Shown: positions 46,701-57,177 of the stretch, piece after piece
Numbering within the stretch: position 1 is the first letter of the stretch
Layout of the letters: each line of letters starts with the position of its first letter
Assembly (NCBI GenBank): GCA_018398585.1
Contig: JAGTTD010000019.1
Coordinates: 5,369,702 to 5,433,701 of the forward strand
Reading direction: 5' to 3'
Length of the DNA stretch: 64,000 nucleotides
Origin: Simmondsia chinensis
Taxonomy: Eukaryota > Streptophyta > Magnoliopsida > Caryophyllales > Simmondsiaceae
Notes under the pieces: generated by a model
What the model saw: only the letters and a program-made list of their open reading frames with translations
Told to the model about the DNA's origin: nothing
Databases searched by the model: none
Program-made: the position numbers and the translations under genes

Positions 46701-48007
46701 CAACTGCTGGGACCTGTGTTCCTTTGCCTTGATAAATCTGATTCATGCTGCTGGAGATTTGATGCAAGAGGGAGGTTCACGGTTAAGTCTTTCTGCAGGT
46801 ATATGTGGCAAAGGCAAGTTATAGATCAAATTCATATAATCAAAGGCTTTTGGAAAGGGGTTGTCCCTCCAAAAATCGAGCTCTTTACATGGCTAGCTTT
46901 ATTAAACAAGATAAACACAAGATCTAGGCTAGTTAAGCTTGGGATCATCAATGAGCAGCAGAACATCTGTCCAATGTGCAACCAAGATGTAGAAACACCC
47001 GACCACCTCTTCATACATTGCCAAAATGCCTGGAATGTGTGGACTGCACTAGCTGACTGGTGGAAGCAAGAAATGGTGACTTCAGCTACAATCAAATTGT
47101 GGTATGAACAATGGCAAGGAGTGTACACAAGCTGTTTTAGAGGGAAATGCTGGTATATTACTTTCTTTGTTGCAATATGCTCAATTTGGCTTGCGAGAAA
47201 TGACATTATATTCAACGATAAGAGAACATCCACTGAGAACATCATTGATAGTGCTAAGTACAGAGTAGCTACATGGATCAAGGCAGTGAATGAAGATCTC
47301 CCCTACTCCATCCAACAAATCATATCAGATATTGATACAACATCAAAGTGGAATAAACTGAAAAGCTCAAGAGCAGAAATTCATTGGTCCCCTTCCGGAC
47401 TCGGAGCTCTGAAATGGAATGTAGATGGATCGTCTACAGGGAAGCCAGGTGATGCAGGAGTTGGTGGTGTCCTTAGAGACTGGCAAAGTAACATTCGGTG
47501 TGTGTTCTCAGTTTCTATTGGGACTAAAGATTCAAATTTTGCTGAGATTGAAGCCATAAGATTAGCACTGGAATACTCAAGGCAAGATGATAACATCAAG
47601 AGCAGCAGACTAATAATCGAGTCAGATTCAAGAAACGCAGTCTCATGGGCGAACAACTTAGACTCATATCCCTGGAAGATAAACTTCGTTATCAATAGAA
47701 TCCAATTACTTCGGAAAGAATTTTCTTGGGTCTCAATCATACACAAAAAGAGGGAAGCAAACCAATTAGCGGACTCCCTTGCTAAGAATGCGGTTCGAAG
47801 GAACTCCCCATTGATTGCTTGGTTACAATAGATTATCTATAATTAATTGAGGATTCTTTTATTTTGTTGATGGTCCTCCTTTTTGTTGTACATGTTTATC
47901 CACATTTTGTATAGGTTGGATAGTTTTGATGTTTTGTTTCCATCCATCAATTTGATTGGGCGGGTGTAAATTCGTTTTGATTAATGAATGTTCAATTATC
48001 AAAAAAA
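43774..48007 (+). mobile_element. L1-type plant LINE, 5' truncated
   Basis: 4234 bp, flanked by the 13-bp perfect duplication AAGTTCGAGTTGG at 43761-43773 and 48008-48020, with an A run at the 3' end. It begins inside the endonuclease domain and lacks ORF1. The order endonuclease, reverse transcriptase, zinc-binding domain, RNase H is that of plant L1 elements. Confidence 0.95.
43787..47831 (+). pseudogene. LINE ORF2 (endonuclease, RT, zf-RVT, RNase H), disrupted
   Basis: The endonuclease remainder starts at LETKA and shows GDMNE and SDHAALI. The reverse transcriptase (about 45050-46000) has YRPISMVGC, LDFRKAYD, GLRQGDPISPFLF and the catalytic FADDT. A WKAMTLSKAGRLMLIKSVL stretch follows. 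A zinc-binding region near 46850-47050 (IELFTWLAL, CPMCN, DHLFIHC) precedes an RNase H domain (about 47400-47800; NVDGSS, ESDS, ANQLADSLAK). Stops are at about 44063 (TGA), 44839 (TAG), 45331 (TGA) and 46461 (TGA). Frameshifts lie near 44480 and 46280. It is inactive but otherwise well kept. Confidence 0.92.
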
Positions 48008-48305
48008 AAGTTCGAGTTGGCTCAACTATCAAGCATAATATTTTATCAAACTGAATTTCAACAAAGATACATAAACTTGTTTAAGACTCCACTCATGCCC
48101 AATCAAGGTCAAGTACGGCAAGGAGGTGCAGAGCTCAACTGAGTTGGATTACACCATTGTGTCTATTTTCTGTCATGTTATTTTAATGCATTATTTTAGT
48201 TATTCCCCCTTCATTATTTTAATATAATGTTTGTGGATTGACAAATGAAGGAGCGAGGAGTGTACATCTAATTTGGATAACACAATATATATATATATGT
48301 TAGGT

Positions 48306-48624
48306 TATTTACGGTAAAGGTTCCTGTACTTTGTCAATTGTGTCAATTTAGTCCATTGGTCAAATTTTAATTAAGGTATTGACGCAATTTTTAATGGCAC
48401 AGTCACTTTAGATGCAAGTAACTCACTATAAATCTACTCATTGATTCAATTTAACCGAATCCAAGGCCGAATCATTAAAAATTTTACTGAAATTTTAACA
48501 TAAATTATACTATAAGGACCAAATTGACACGATATGAATAGTACATGGATTAAATTGACACAATTAAAAGTATGAAAACTAAATTAACACAATGAGTAAA
48601 GTATAAGGACCTTTGACATAAATA
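48306..48624. mobile_element. MITE with long terminal inverted repeats
   Basis: The left end TATTTACGGTAAAGGTTCCTG continues into GTCAATTGTGTCAATTTAGTCC. The right end, reverse complemented, reads TATTTATGTCAAAGGTCCTT and then a matching GTGTTAATTTAG block, giving imperfect arms of more than 60 bp. The 319-bp element has no coding region; no sure target duplication was found. Confidence 0.7.
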
Positions 48625-48970
48625 GTTGTTTTTATTATTTTGAGGGTTATGATGTGTAAATGCAAAAAGTATTGATTCTGCTATTTTGTTTGTATGTAAC
48701 TTTTCCTGTTCTTTCATGTCAGATTCTCTGCTTTACTTTTCTGCCATGCAAGGAATTTGGAGGGAGAAGTTGAGATGAAAAATTCTTTACCAGAAAGATC
48801 CCATTAAGGTATGTCATGGGCTTGGAAAGGTATAAAAGATGAGAATTTTAGGACACGACCATGATTACGATAATATATATTAATTGTGGATGTGCATTAG
48901 TCAAATCGGCTGAATATAAAGCTTGTATGGCTTCATTTGTTCACTTGCAAATCTAGATAAGCTTATGATT

Positions 48971-49760
48971 AGGGTTGTGAATGAGCTAAGCCAGCTCATG
49001 AGCCCTTGTGAGATGGCTTGGGTTGTTTCGAGCTCGAGCTGAACCAAGCAGGATTGTTTAGTTTATCAAGTCGAGCCCAAGCTTAATGAAGCTCACGTTA
49101 AGGACTGGCGAGTTTAAATAAGCGTAAGTGAGTCTGTCTTAATGTAAATTATTAACTTGAATATGTTTAACCGAGCCAATTTTGAGCCTAAATGAGCTGA
49201 GCCCAAGTTTAAATGAATCGGAATGAGCCTAGATTGAGTTTAAATGAGCCTAAAATCACAAGTTTAGTTTGGAGCTTGCCGAGCAAGTTTCAAGTTGATC
49301 CAAGCTGAGCTTGTGACAAGTTGAGCTCGAGCTTGAAGTTTCCAAGCTCAGCGAGCTCAAGTTGAGCTCGATTTGAGTTGATTGCAAATGAGTAAAATCT
49401 CGAGCCTGACAAGTTTGTGCTCGACTCAGCTCAAATTTATGGTTAATAATTAGAAGAATATATGCCCAAATTAGGCTTGTGAACTTGATGCTTACTCTTC
49501 GAAAGAAAATATGTCTAGAGCCCAGGTGAAGGCCCAAAACCCACTCCAAACCCATATAGTTATAGAAGTTGCCCGTTTGCAGTTTAAAATTGGGGTTCTA
49601 ATAGTGTTGATCTAGTTCAGACGAGCCAAGCTAGGCTAGATTAAGTGCTACAAAAGAGAAGGCTTGAACCCAAGACAAAGTAACCTTATGCCTATAATAA
49701 CTCGAGCCTCAAGCTTAGTGAGCTCAGGCTGAGGTCGGCTCATTTAAAACTAATATTAAT
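48971..49760. repeat. GAGCTC-rich degenerate repeat element
   Basis: It starts TAGGGTTGTGAATGAGCTAAGCC and ends near GGTCGGCTCATTTAAAAC, a loose inverted relation. The interior is full of GAGCTCGAGCT, AAGCTTGA and GAGCCTAAATGAGC words. It looks like a decayed non-autonomous DNA transposon; the class is uncertain. Confidence 0.45.
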
Positions 49761-49802
49761 CTTTGTTAGTATGAGTATTGTATTCCTTTATGTCCCTCAT
49801 GG

Positions 49803-49996
49803 GCAAGTTTTACCTCAGTTGGTGTCGTCTCCTACTCATGGGGTCATCACCCAGGGGTCAGGTGTTCGATTTTCTCTGAAGATATACTCATGACTTACCT
49901 GCTCATGGAGCTTGTGGGCTGTTCTCATGGGCCGGGGTTAGTTGGGGCAATCTAATTCCTCGTCACCCAAAAAGGAAAAAAAAAAAAAAAAGGTTT
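49803..49996 (+). mobile_element. tRNA-derived SINE with poly-A tail (plus copy)
   Basis: A-box-like TTACCTCAGTTGGTGTCG and B-box-like GGTGTTCGATTTTC about 45 bases apart, then a body with ACTCATGACTTACCTGCTCATGG and AATCTAATTCCTCGTCACCC before a run of about 16 A. It is the same family as 7925-8108. GTTTTACCT near both ends may be the duplication. Confidence 0.75.
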
Positions 49997-50366
49997 TACC
50001 TGTATCAAGTCATAATCACGAGGAACACAACAATTGCTAGTCAGTTAAAACAGATATCATATGTAATGTGCTTTGCTTTCTTGTGTGAATAAGATGATGG
50101 ACGATGATGTTTCGGGAGATAATGTGTACTTATCTGAAGAGGATACAAAGTAGTATTGAACGAATTGACATTATATAAAACCTAAACACTTGAGGTGATC
50201 ATATTACTATTAAAAATTATAGTATTTTTATATGCATTTTGTATTTATTATGGTACTAGTGGAGTTGTTAATGATAGTCATTAGTGGTAGTATTAATGAT
50301 AATTTATTTAGGTGCATTAGTGTGACCAAGCTCTTTGTTTTTCCTCACATGGTTGGCTAGAGAAGG
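49997..50366. other. Intergenic, no gene seen
   Basis: AT-rich spacer between two SINEs. No coding or structural signal is recognised. Confidence 0.4.
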
Positions 50367-50377
50367 AATCCTAATGT

Positions 50378-50500
50378 ACACCAACAATATACCCAATGTC
50401 TCAAAGGCTCCTGCATAAACGGAGTCTGGGAGGGGTGGGATGTACGTGGCCTTACCCCTTCAAGGTGTTACCCTAACAAGAGGCCGTTCCGAGGAGAAAG
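50378..50500 (-). mobile_element. (TTG)n-type SINE, minus strand
   Basis: On the minus strand: GGAACGGCCTCTTGTTAGGG, GGGGTAAGGCCACGTACATCCC, CCCAGACTCCGTTTATGCAGGAGCC, ending ATTGTTGG. It is flanked by AATCCTAATGT (50367-50377) and AGTCCTAATGT (50501-50511), an 11-bp duplication with one mismatch. Confidence 0.75.
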
Positions 50501-50599
50501 AGTCCTAATGTGTATAGGATTAATTGTATTATAGATTCATGCTTATGATATGGTAATGATCATCTTGATTTCTTAAATTTTCATGGTATTAGAGTAGGA

Positions 50600-51860
50600 G
50601 CTTATTATCTAAACACCTTTTTGTCTCCAATGATCCTCCTTATTTCCACCACTGCTGACGATCTCTTGAAGTCTTGGTCATAGGAGGAGCAATGGACATT
50701 GGTTCAGCTTGTTTTCTTCTTCCCTCGGATCACTCAAGGATGGGTTTGGTCACGAATGTTCTCATGGAGTCTAATTACTAATCCTAATCGTGGTCTGTAC
50801 AAAAGGCCATAACAATTTCAAAGGAGATTTATGAGAGTGTGGTCAATATTGAGACAACTTATAAGGTGTGCCTTATCATTTTTCTAAGGGAATATTCCTT
50901 AAATCTATGAGCTAAAGCGTTAAATTTCACAATTTCAACAGAAAAATTTACCTACTTCCTATTACACTAAGCTCAAATCCTTGTAGGACGAGTTTTATAC
51001 TCATACTAAAGTTCCAACACTGTATCTATGGAGCGAAAACAACTTTTGCAAACGTAGAGTTATATCTTTTAACGGGCCTCGATGGGACATTCTCTATGGT
51101 CTATTCATAACTTTAAAATATATGTAACCCCTTCCCACAATTGGAAAGGCATACTTGGTATTAGCTTAAGATGAAAAACAATAGAGCGTTGTTGCAAGAA
51201 GGGCGGCCATTCTTGAGGTAGCAACTTTAATGGTTCAGAAGGCAGCAAGTGCCGTTTGTAGAAACAATAAAGCAACAATGCAACACCTAGAGCTTTAAGG
51301 AGGCTGAGGTGCAAGCATTGCAATTGAGTGGGTCACACAGAGGATTGTTGTTATGTGTTGGTGGCATACCCCTAAATTGTTGGCAACAAATGTCGACTTC
51401 AAAGCCGCTACATATAATCAATAGTGGAGCTTCGGTTCATATGACTCGTTTATTTACTCGATGGAAAGAGTAACCATCTCGTACTCATTAAGGCATGTTG
51501 CCCAGTGGGGTAAGTCCCCCAATCTAGCATGTTCAGGAAGTTTTCTTTTCCCCATGTTCACTCTTAATAATGTCTTCAAAGTCATGGAGTTTTGTTGCAA
51601 CTTGATGTTAATGAGCAAAGTTACTCGTACAGAACTTAAGCACTAATAATTTTTCTTGACTATAGAAATTACACTTAAAGATACTGATTGAAGTGGATAA
51701 GTAATAAGATGGGCATATTATTTTGAACCCTAAACTCGTTTTCCTAGGACACTTGTATCAACGAGCATTAAAGAGGCAGTCTTTGGCATAAGCCGGTTGG
51801 GCCATGTTCCTTTTCAACATCTTTCGACGATTACTAATTTATCATTACATTGACCTTAAC
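50600..51860 (+). pseudogene. Degenerate copia gag/protease/pre-integrase remnant
   Basis: Read across frames it shows Gag-like wording (a K-x-LWDE-type segment, THTKVPTLYLWSE, about 50960-51050), a protease-like SGASVHMTRLFTRW (about 51425-51470), LNNVFKV-x-EFCCNLM (about 51563-51610) and RLGHVPFQHLSTI (about 51793-51835). No LTR, integrase core or reverse transcriptase is present. Many stops and frameshifts. Confidence 0.6.
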
Positions 51861-52111
51861 TTGTGGGTATGGTATATCTTGAGTTAATTTGAATACATAA
51901 TAGTAAATTATTAGAGCACGAGAATAATATTAAATAACATCTTTTAGTAATTTCGTATGTTTTGCGGAGTATATGATATCGGAGTTATTATTGTCATGAA
52001 AAAAATTGTTACTATGTGACTTACAAGCAATGCGAGCTATAAAATTGCCTCAAAAATAATAATCTTGCTCTGGTGTTAACAATTTTGCTCTAACAATAAC
52101 ATTATCCTATC

Positions 52112-52644
52112 TAGAGATGGCAATGGGGCGGGGCGGGTACGAGGGGGTGCATCCTTCATATTTGTACCCGCCACTCAAATCCATACATATAGCCACCCCT
52201 ACCTGCCATGGGTCTGAAATTGATACCCATACCCGCTCCAACGGGTACAAATCCATACCCCGCCCCATTGACGGCGGGAATCTAGCGGGCATCTATTATC
52301 CGCCCCATATCTTCCTTAATGTGGGTACGAAAGGATCATTCGTACCCGCCCCGTATTAATTATTTAATATTATTCTTACAAATTCAATTTTTTTATAACA
52401 TTTATAAATAATTTAGATAATTAAATTTAAACACGTATTTTTTAATTTAAAAGTTAATTAGATGCAAAATAGAGCGGGTAAGGCAGGTATAACATTGTAC
52501 CCGTACCCGCTTCATACCTCGTTACGAGTATGGGGCGGGTACACCCAACCCGTATCCATTACCCGCCTCACTTATATCCATATCCACTCCAAACAGGGTA
52601 AATACTCGTAGACATGGGTTTTATCCGCCCCATTGCCATCCCTA
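52112..52644. mobile_element. hAT-type non-autonomous element with 8-bp duplication
   Basis: Ends TAGAGATGGCAATGGGGCGG and CCGCCCCATTGCCATCCCTA are inverted repeats, flanked by perfect ATCCTATC at 52104-52111 and 52645-52652. The 533-bp interior is rich in GGGTACG, CGTACCCGC and GGGGCGGGT words in both senses. There is no transposase. A truncated relative lies at 32535-32660. Confidence 0.88.
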
Positions 52645-52652
52645 ATCCTATC

Positions 52653-53357
52653 ATATATTCAAAGGAACACTTATATGGGTCATTTTTATCAAGAATTTGG
52701 GTTCAACGTCAAGCCCACCAGAATCTGAGCATGGCCCAAACATTTCAATGGGCCTATTCAGTATAATTCTACAAAGCCAGCACGGACGTATATTTCTAAA
52801 GTCAAACTTGTTATTCTTCATGATCCAAAGAAAAAAAAAACAAAAACTTGTTATTCTCCAGCGTATTTATTATTTATTATATTTATTATTACTTATGAAG
52901 CCAAAGTTTGGCTTTATAATATATAGTTAGGTATAACAATTTCAAATATTTTACCACTTCATTATTGTTTTTAAGAATACAGTGAATCTTTGCTAGATAA
53001 TACTGATGGGCAACACGATTTCTACATCATATATAGATATATTATGCATCAGAATTTTGTGATCATGATTTTCTGTCCTAGAATTCTTATGATTATCATA
53101 ATATAAGTAACTTCCATTTCAATTTGTGATTTTTTTTCAAAAAATGTATGTATATTGCTATAAATCATGCTATATGTTATCATTTTTCAATAGAAATTCA
53201 CTAAATTTCGATAAAGAATACCTATATGACACAATTTCTAAAACTTGGAGTATCTCATCATATGTATTAAAAATGCTAAAATATTTAAATAATAAATGTT
53301 CAAATTTTAAGATATAAGTGACAAATTTTCCATTTTCTTTTGTCTTCTTTTTATTGC
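52653..53357. other. Very AT-rich intergenic DNA
   Basis: No gene or bounded element recognised. The short open frames are AT-driven and lack domains. Confidence 0.45.
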
Positions 53358-53376
53358 TTGCTTTTCTTCTTTTTAA

Positions 53377-53547
53377 CACCTACATGGTACATTTACCAGA
53401 ATTCTGTGCTTCCCTAATGACACACTCTTTAGGTCGGGAGTCCTCAGAAACAGCCTCCTTTAGGGTAGCACCCCGAAGGGAAAAGGCTGCGTACATCCAC
53501 TCCCCCCAGACCTCGCATATGCGGGAGCTCTTGTGGCACTGTTGTTG
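53377..53547 (+). mobile_element. (TTG)n-tailed SINE with 19-bp duplication
   Basis: It is flanked by TTGCTTTTCTTCTTTTTAA at 53358-53376 and 53548-53566, perfect. The body is GTCCTCAGAAACAGCCTCC, AAGGCTGCGTACATCCAC, CCAGACCTCGCATATGCGGGAGCTC, GTTG. The roughly 60-base head (53377-53440) is divergent. Its last part (CACACTCTTTAGGTCGGGAG) lines up with the 5S-end/body junction of the copy at 8838, so a worn 5S 3' part is possible. GGTCGGGAGTCC could alternatively be read as a B box. Confidence 0.8.
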
Positions 53548-53579
53548 TTGCTTTTCTTCTTTTTAAAAGAAGAGAGGTC

Positions 53580-53820
53580 CCATGGCTTTGGCATATTGGC
53601 CCTTTTCCCTATTCCTGGTCCATTCTCTCCGGTGATGGACATAGCCATTTAGCGTCTATTAGTTTTTGCCTGTAATTGTCCTGTAATGCTTTTTTTGTTT
53701 GTTTTATTTTTTTGTGTCATTATTTTGACCCTTGTCTTGATACGGGTTAAATCAAGTCTTGTTTTACGAGATATTTATTTTGTATTACGACTTTGTCGCT
53801 AATTATCGGGGGAAAAACAA
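53580..53820 (+). mobile_element. Short LINE 3' end with target duplication
   Basis: 241 bp flanked by AAGAGAGGTC at 53570-53579 and 53821-53830. It ends TACGACTTTGTCGCTAATTATCGGGGG and a short A run, the 3' end shared with other LINE copies in the window. It sits three bases after the duplication of the neighbouring SINE. Confidence 0.75.
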
Positions 53821-53830
53821 AAGAGAGGTC

Positions 53831-54329
53831 TCTATTTTGGGAATGGAATTTATGCTGTTTTATCCTGTGGGGGCATATTCTAAAATGAAACCAAGAAAGA
53901 AGAATTCTTTTGCGTAAAGTATCTGAGAAGAGAATTTCTGTTTCGGTTTCTCTTTGGCAAACTCTTTTTGTGTTTCTCAAAGTATGTATCATTTGCTTTA
54001 CCCTGAAGCATTGTAATGAGCAGAATCACTTTAGGCTGCATTTGGTTTAATTTTTTAAAATCTTAATGCTGTGAAAAAGTTTTGATTGATTGATAAAGAA
54101 CATATTTTTATATCTTTTTCATTGCTTGAATAAGAAGATAAAAAAGTTGATTTTATAACTAAGCAGAATAATATGTAAAACTGGATTTTTTTCACAGCTT
54201 ATTTCGAAGAGATACTCTAAATCTTCACTGTCATAATCCACTTTTTACTTTTATGACCATCACACTCATGATCACCGCTTCTACTGCCATGACTCATCAC
54301 TACCCTCGACTGGTGATTATTCTCATACT
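53831..54329. other. Intergenic, no gene seen
   Basis: Around 54030-54210 an AT-rich block (TGCATTTGGTTTAATT...) resembles a MITE but has no firm ends. Nothing else is recognised. Confidence 0.35.
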
Positions 54330-54996
54330 AACCTATGCTCCTTTAAGACTAGGTTGTCATTAGGGTTCTACCTTTGTTGGAATCTAGTAAAGGCGGGGAG
54401 AGAAGAGGGAAGACGGTAGCAGGTTTTCAGGATACTAGCTTTGTTTCTTCAAAGAAAGGTTGTAGAGAAAGTGAAGGATTAAAGAACAAGTAAAGCGAGA
54501 TCAGCAGGAAGTCCTAAAGGATATGGTTTCCGTGAATTGTGCAAAAAAACCGGTTAAACCATCTAGTAAACAAACAAAAGGGAGGTTGGTAAGGAGGGGC
54601 GACAGTGCTATAGAGGCTGCTAAGCTTATTGGTGCGAGGCAAACATGGGAGTATGGAAAAAAACTTGGTTTGACTTATTACGGTGATGAACCGGATATGG
54701 TGGAGTTGTTTACAAGGATGGAATAGGGTTTTAGATGTTTTGACCCCCTGTCAATCTCATCTCCAATTTTGTTACGGTTGGCCGTATCTCCCTATCCATG
54801 ACCCGTTTCAACTTGTGATGTTGTATACATATAGTGCCTGTTGGATAGTTTCTTGCTTGCTTGTTTTTGTTTTTTTAATTAGTCATGCTTTCCTATTTTG
54901 CCCTGGCTGCTTTTGTATTTGCAGGTTGACTATGGCCTCATTTGTATGAGTTGCCCGTTTTGTACTACGACCATGTCGCTGACTATCCAAAAAAAA
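54330..54996 (+). pseudogene. LINE with ORF1 C-terminus joined to 3' UTR (no ORF2)
   Basis: The frame 54523-54726 encodes KKPVKPSSKQTKGR, AIEAAKLIGARQTWEYGKKL and GLTYYGDEPDM, the ORF1 C-terminal region that normally lies just before ORF2 of plant LINEs. A 3' UTR follows at once, with GACTATGGCCTCATTTGTATG, TACGACCATGTCGCTGACTATCC and 12 A at 54985-54996. Endonuclease and reverse transcriptase are absent. Confidence 0.65.
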
Positions 54997-56689
54997 AAAA
55001 ATTAGATTGACTCTCTTGGCTATCAAGATTTTCAACAGTCCTAAGTAGCACACCATTGGCAAACCCATTCTTCAATTTGGTTGCGTATGGATGCCCATTT
55101 AGTGGCTCATTTCTAACTTTAGATAAAGTCGACTTCATCTATCTCATTTCCTCCCTTACCGATTCGATTAGACCATTTTGAACATTGGACATCCTGAAGA
55201 TAATGGGTCTCCTGGGTAATGTCCTTAGCCATAATGGACATGGTCGAGGCCGTAGTTGAGTTCATATCAACTAAGATTCTTCAGCCTCTTTTTATATCCT
55301 TTCTTTCATGGATGTCCCAACTCTATTCAAAACATCTCCCAAGATAGTTTATGCTTTCGTATTGGCCGTTTTATGAGATGCTTTAATAGTCACTACTATT
55401 AAAGTCATAGTTTTACCCTCTCCAGAGACTTGACAATCAAAACCTTAAACCAAGGACACAACTCAAATTCATTAAAGGAGTAATATAGGAAACTATGACA
55501 AAAAGTATAAAAGATACAATCTCTCGTACGGCATTTCCAGCCTATTTGTATTCATAAGGAATGTTGAACCGAGTACAAAGTAAATTGAAAAGAAAATAAA
55601 AGAAAAGGCACCAATGTGCTTGTCAACCAAAGGAAAATTTCTAATGAGATTGTGGAACGCTTTCTCAAGTCCACGGTTCTTTTATTTATAGTATTTAAGG
55701 ATAACCATCCTTCCCAAGTCTTCCGCTTGCCCCGCTATCGGTTTACAGGGTCTAAGCTATCCATTTTTAGTTTAAACTCCTTCAAAGTCGGGCAATTGTT
55801 GAGGAGTAGTGTCCCTTTCCTTCATGTATTCCTTCCATTGCAACTATCCCTTGAGGCCCATGTTCAGCTTTGATAATTCGAATAACTGATTCGAGCATGT
55901 GTTATCAATTCTCCCCTCAGTCCAAATGCACATGCATGCTTCACTTAATCAAAATGACGTCATTTTTAAGAGTGCATTTTTACCAGATTCGTAATCACTC
56001 TTCATTATAGAAATTATAGTCCTAGACTTTATTTTTGCATAAAATCAATAAATACATTTAATTCATTGGTGTTATTAAACATCAAATGGCGATATTTTGA
56101 CAAACATGAATGAGGAATTTTTGAGTGATAATTGATTTTGCTTAATGATTAATCAATTTAGGTGATAGAGTCCAATTACACTAGGAAAATGATGGTGACA
56201 CAGTAACGTTGTAAATTGCAATTTTATGGTTCAAATATTGATCTCAATGAACACTCGTAACACTTTGTATTACTTGATTTAGATTCCGACTAGGCAAATT
56301 GTGTTTTTGATCTTTGATTTGGATTGTTACTATAATAATATAGGCTAATATATTTAGGATATTCTATAACATCTTGTAATATTCGGTAAGTACTGTATTA
56401 TACTTTTCCTTGTGTAATTGTCTCTCTCTCTCTCACTCTCCCTATATATATATATATGGCATGTCATCTAAATTATTCTCGCAAAGTATATCATATACTA
56501 ATTCAGAAAAATTAATTTGATAACAAATTAATAGCAAACTGGTCACTAGGTCAACCAGGAGACTCAGTGATCTCACTTGCCTAGCGAAAAGCTCGACTAT
56601 ATTGTTTTATCTAATGTATTGGGTCGAGCTTTCCTTAGAAGAATCCCCTATTGCTCCTTCAGCTTAGTATGTTAAGAAAAGGGCTAAGG
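54997..56689. other. Intergenic, no gene recognised
   Basis: Low-coding DNA. An open frame at 55616-55873 (85 codons) has no recognisable domain. A CT run and a TA run lie at 56422-56457. About 55080-55330 may be old retroelement sequence but no motif could be named. Confidence 0.35.
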
Positions 56690-56869
56690 TGAAAAAAAAA
56701 CCCCCCAACGGTTACATCCCCCCACGCGCCACCTCTTTCGATGCGTGCGTGCGAGTGGCTGCCCGCCCAGGGGCTGGTGGTCCAGTGCCAAACTCGACCA
56801 GGTCCTACCATTCGGGCTGTGCGACTCCCGTGGCCGTTCGTTGAGATCTAGAGGGACCATCTCCTTCGC

Positions 56870-57165
56870 ATACCGGCTCCTGTCATCTCCACCACCCAAA
56901 TCGGCTCCCTTCATCTCCATACACCAAATTCCACCACCCACCATCTCCCATCATCTCCAAACACCAATTTCCACAACCAGTCACCGACCCCGCCATCTAC
57001 AACCACTAACACCGGTCATCCTCTTCCACCACCCACCACTTCCACCACCCATCACCGACTCCCATCATCTCCAAACACCAAATTCCACCACCCATCATCT
57101 CCAAACACCAATTTCCACAACCCGATCCAAATGCCAAATTCCACAACTCGTTCCAAACACCAATG
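56870..57165. repeat. CACCA/ATCTCCA minisatellite
   Basis: Irregular tandem units of CATCTCCAnACACCAAnTTCCACnACC in the presumed LINE 5' region. It produces proline/histidine/threonine-rich spurious frames. Confidence 0.8.
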
Positions 57166-57177
57166 CTAATACCTAGG

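Larger units (their letters stand above)
43530..48130. repeat. Older GAGCTC-rich repeat split by a LINE
   Basis: Left (43530-43773) and right (48008-48130) flanks share words such as GGCTTGATAAG, GAGCCAAGTTTAAG, AAGTTCGAGTTGG and CTTGTTTAAGAC with the family at 39.5 and 49 kb. The LINE lies between them. Confidence 0.45.
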
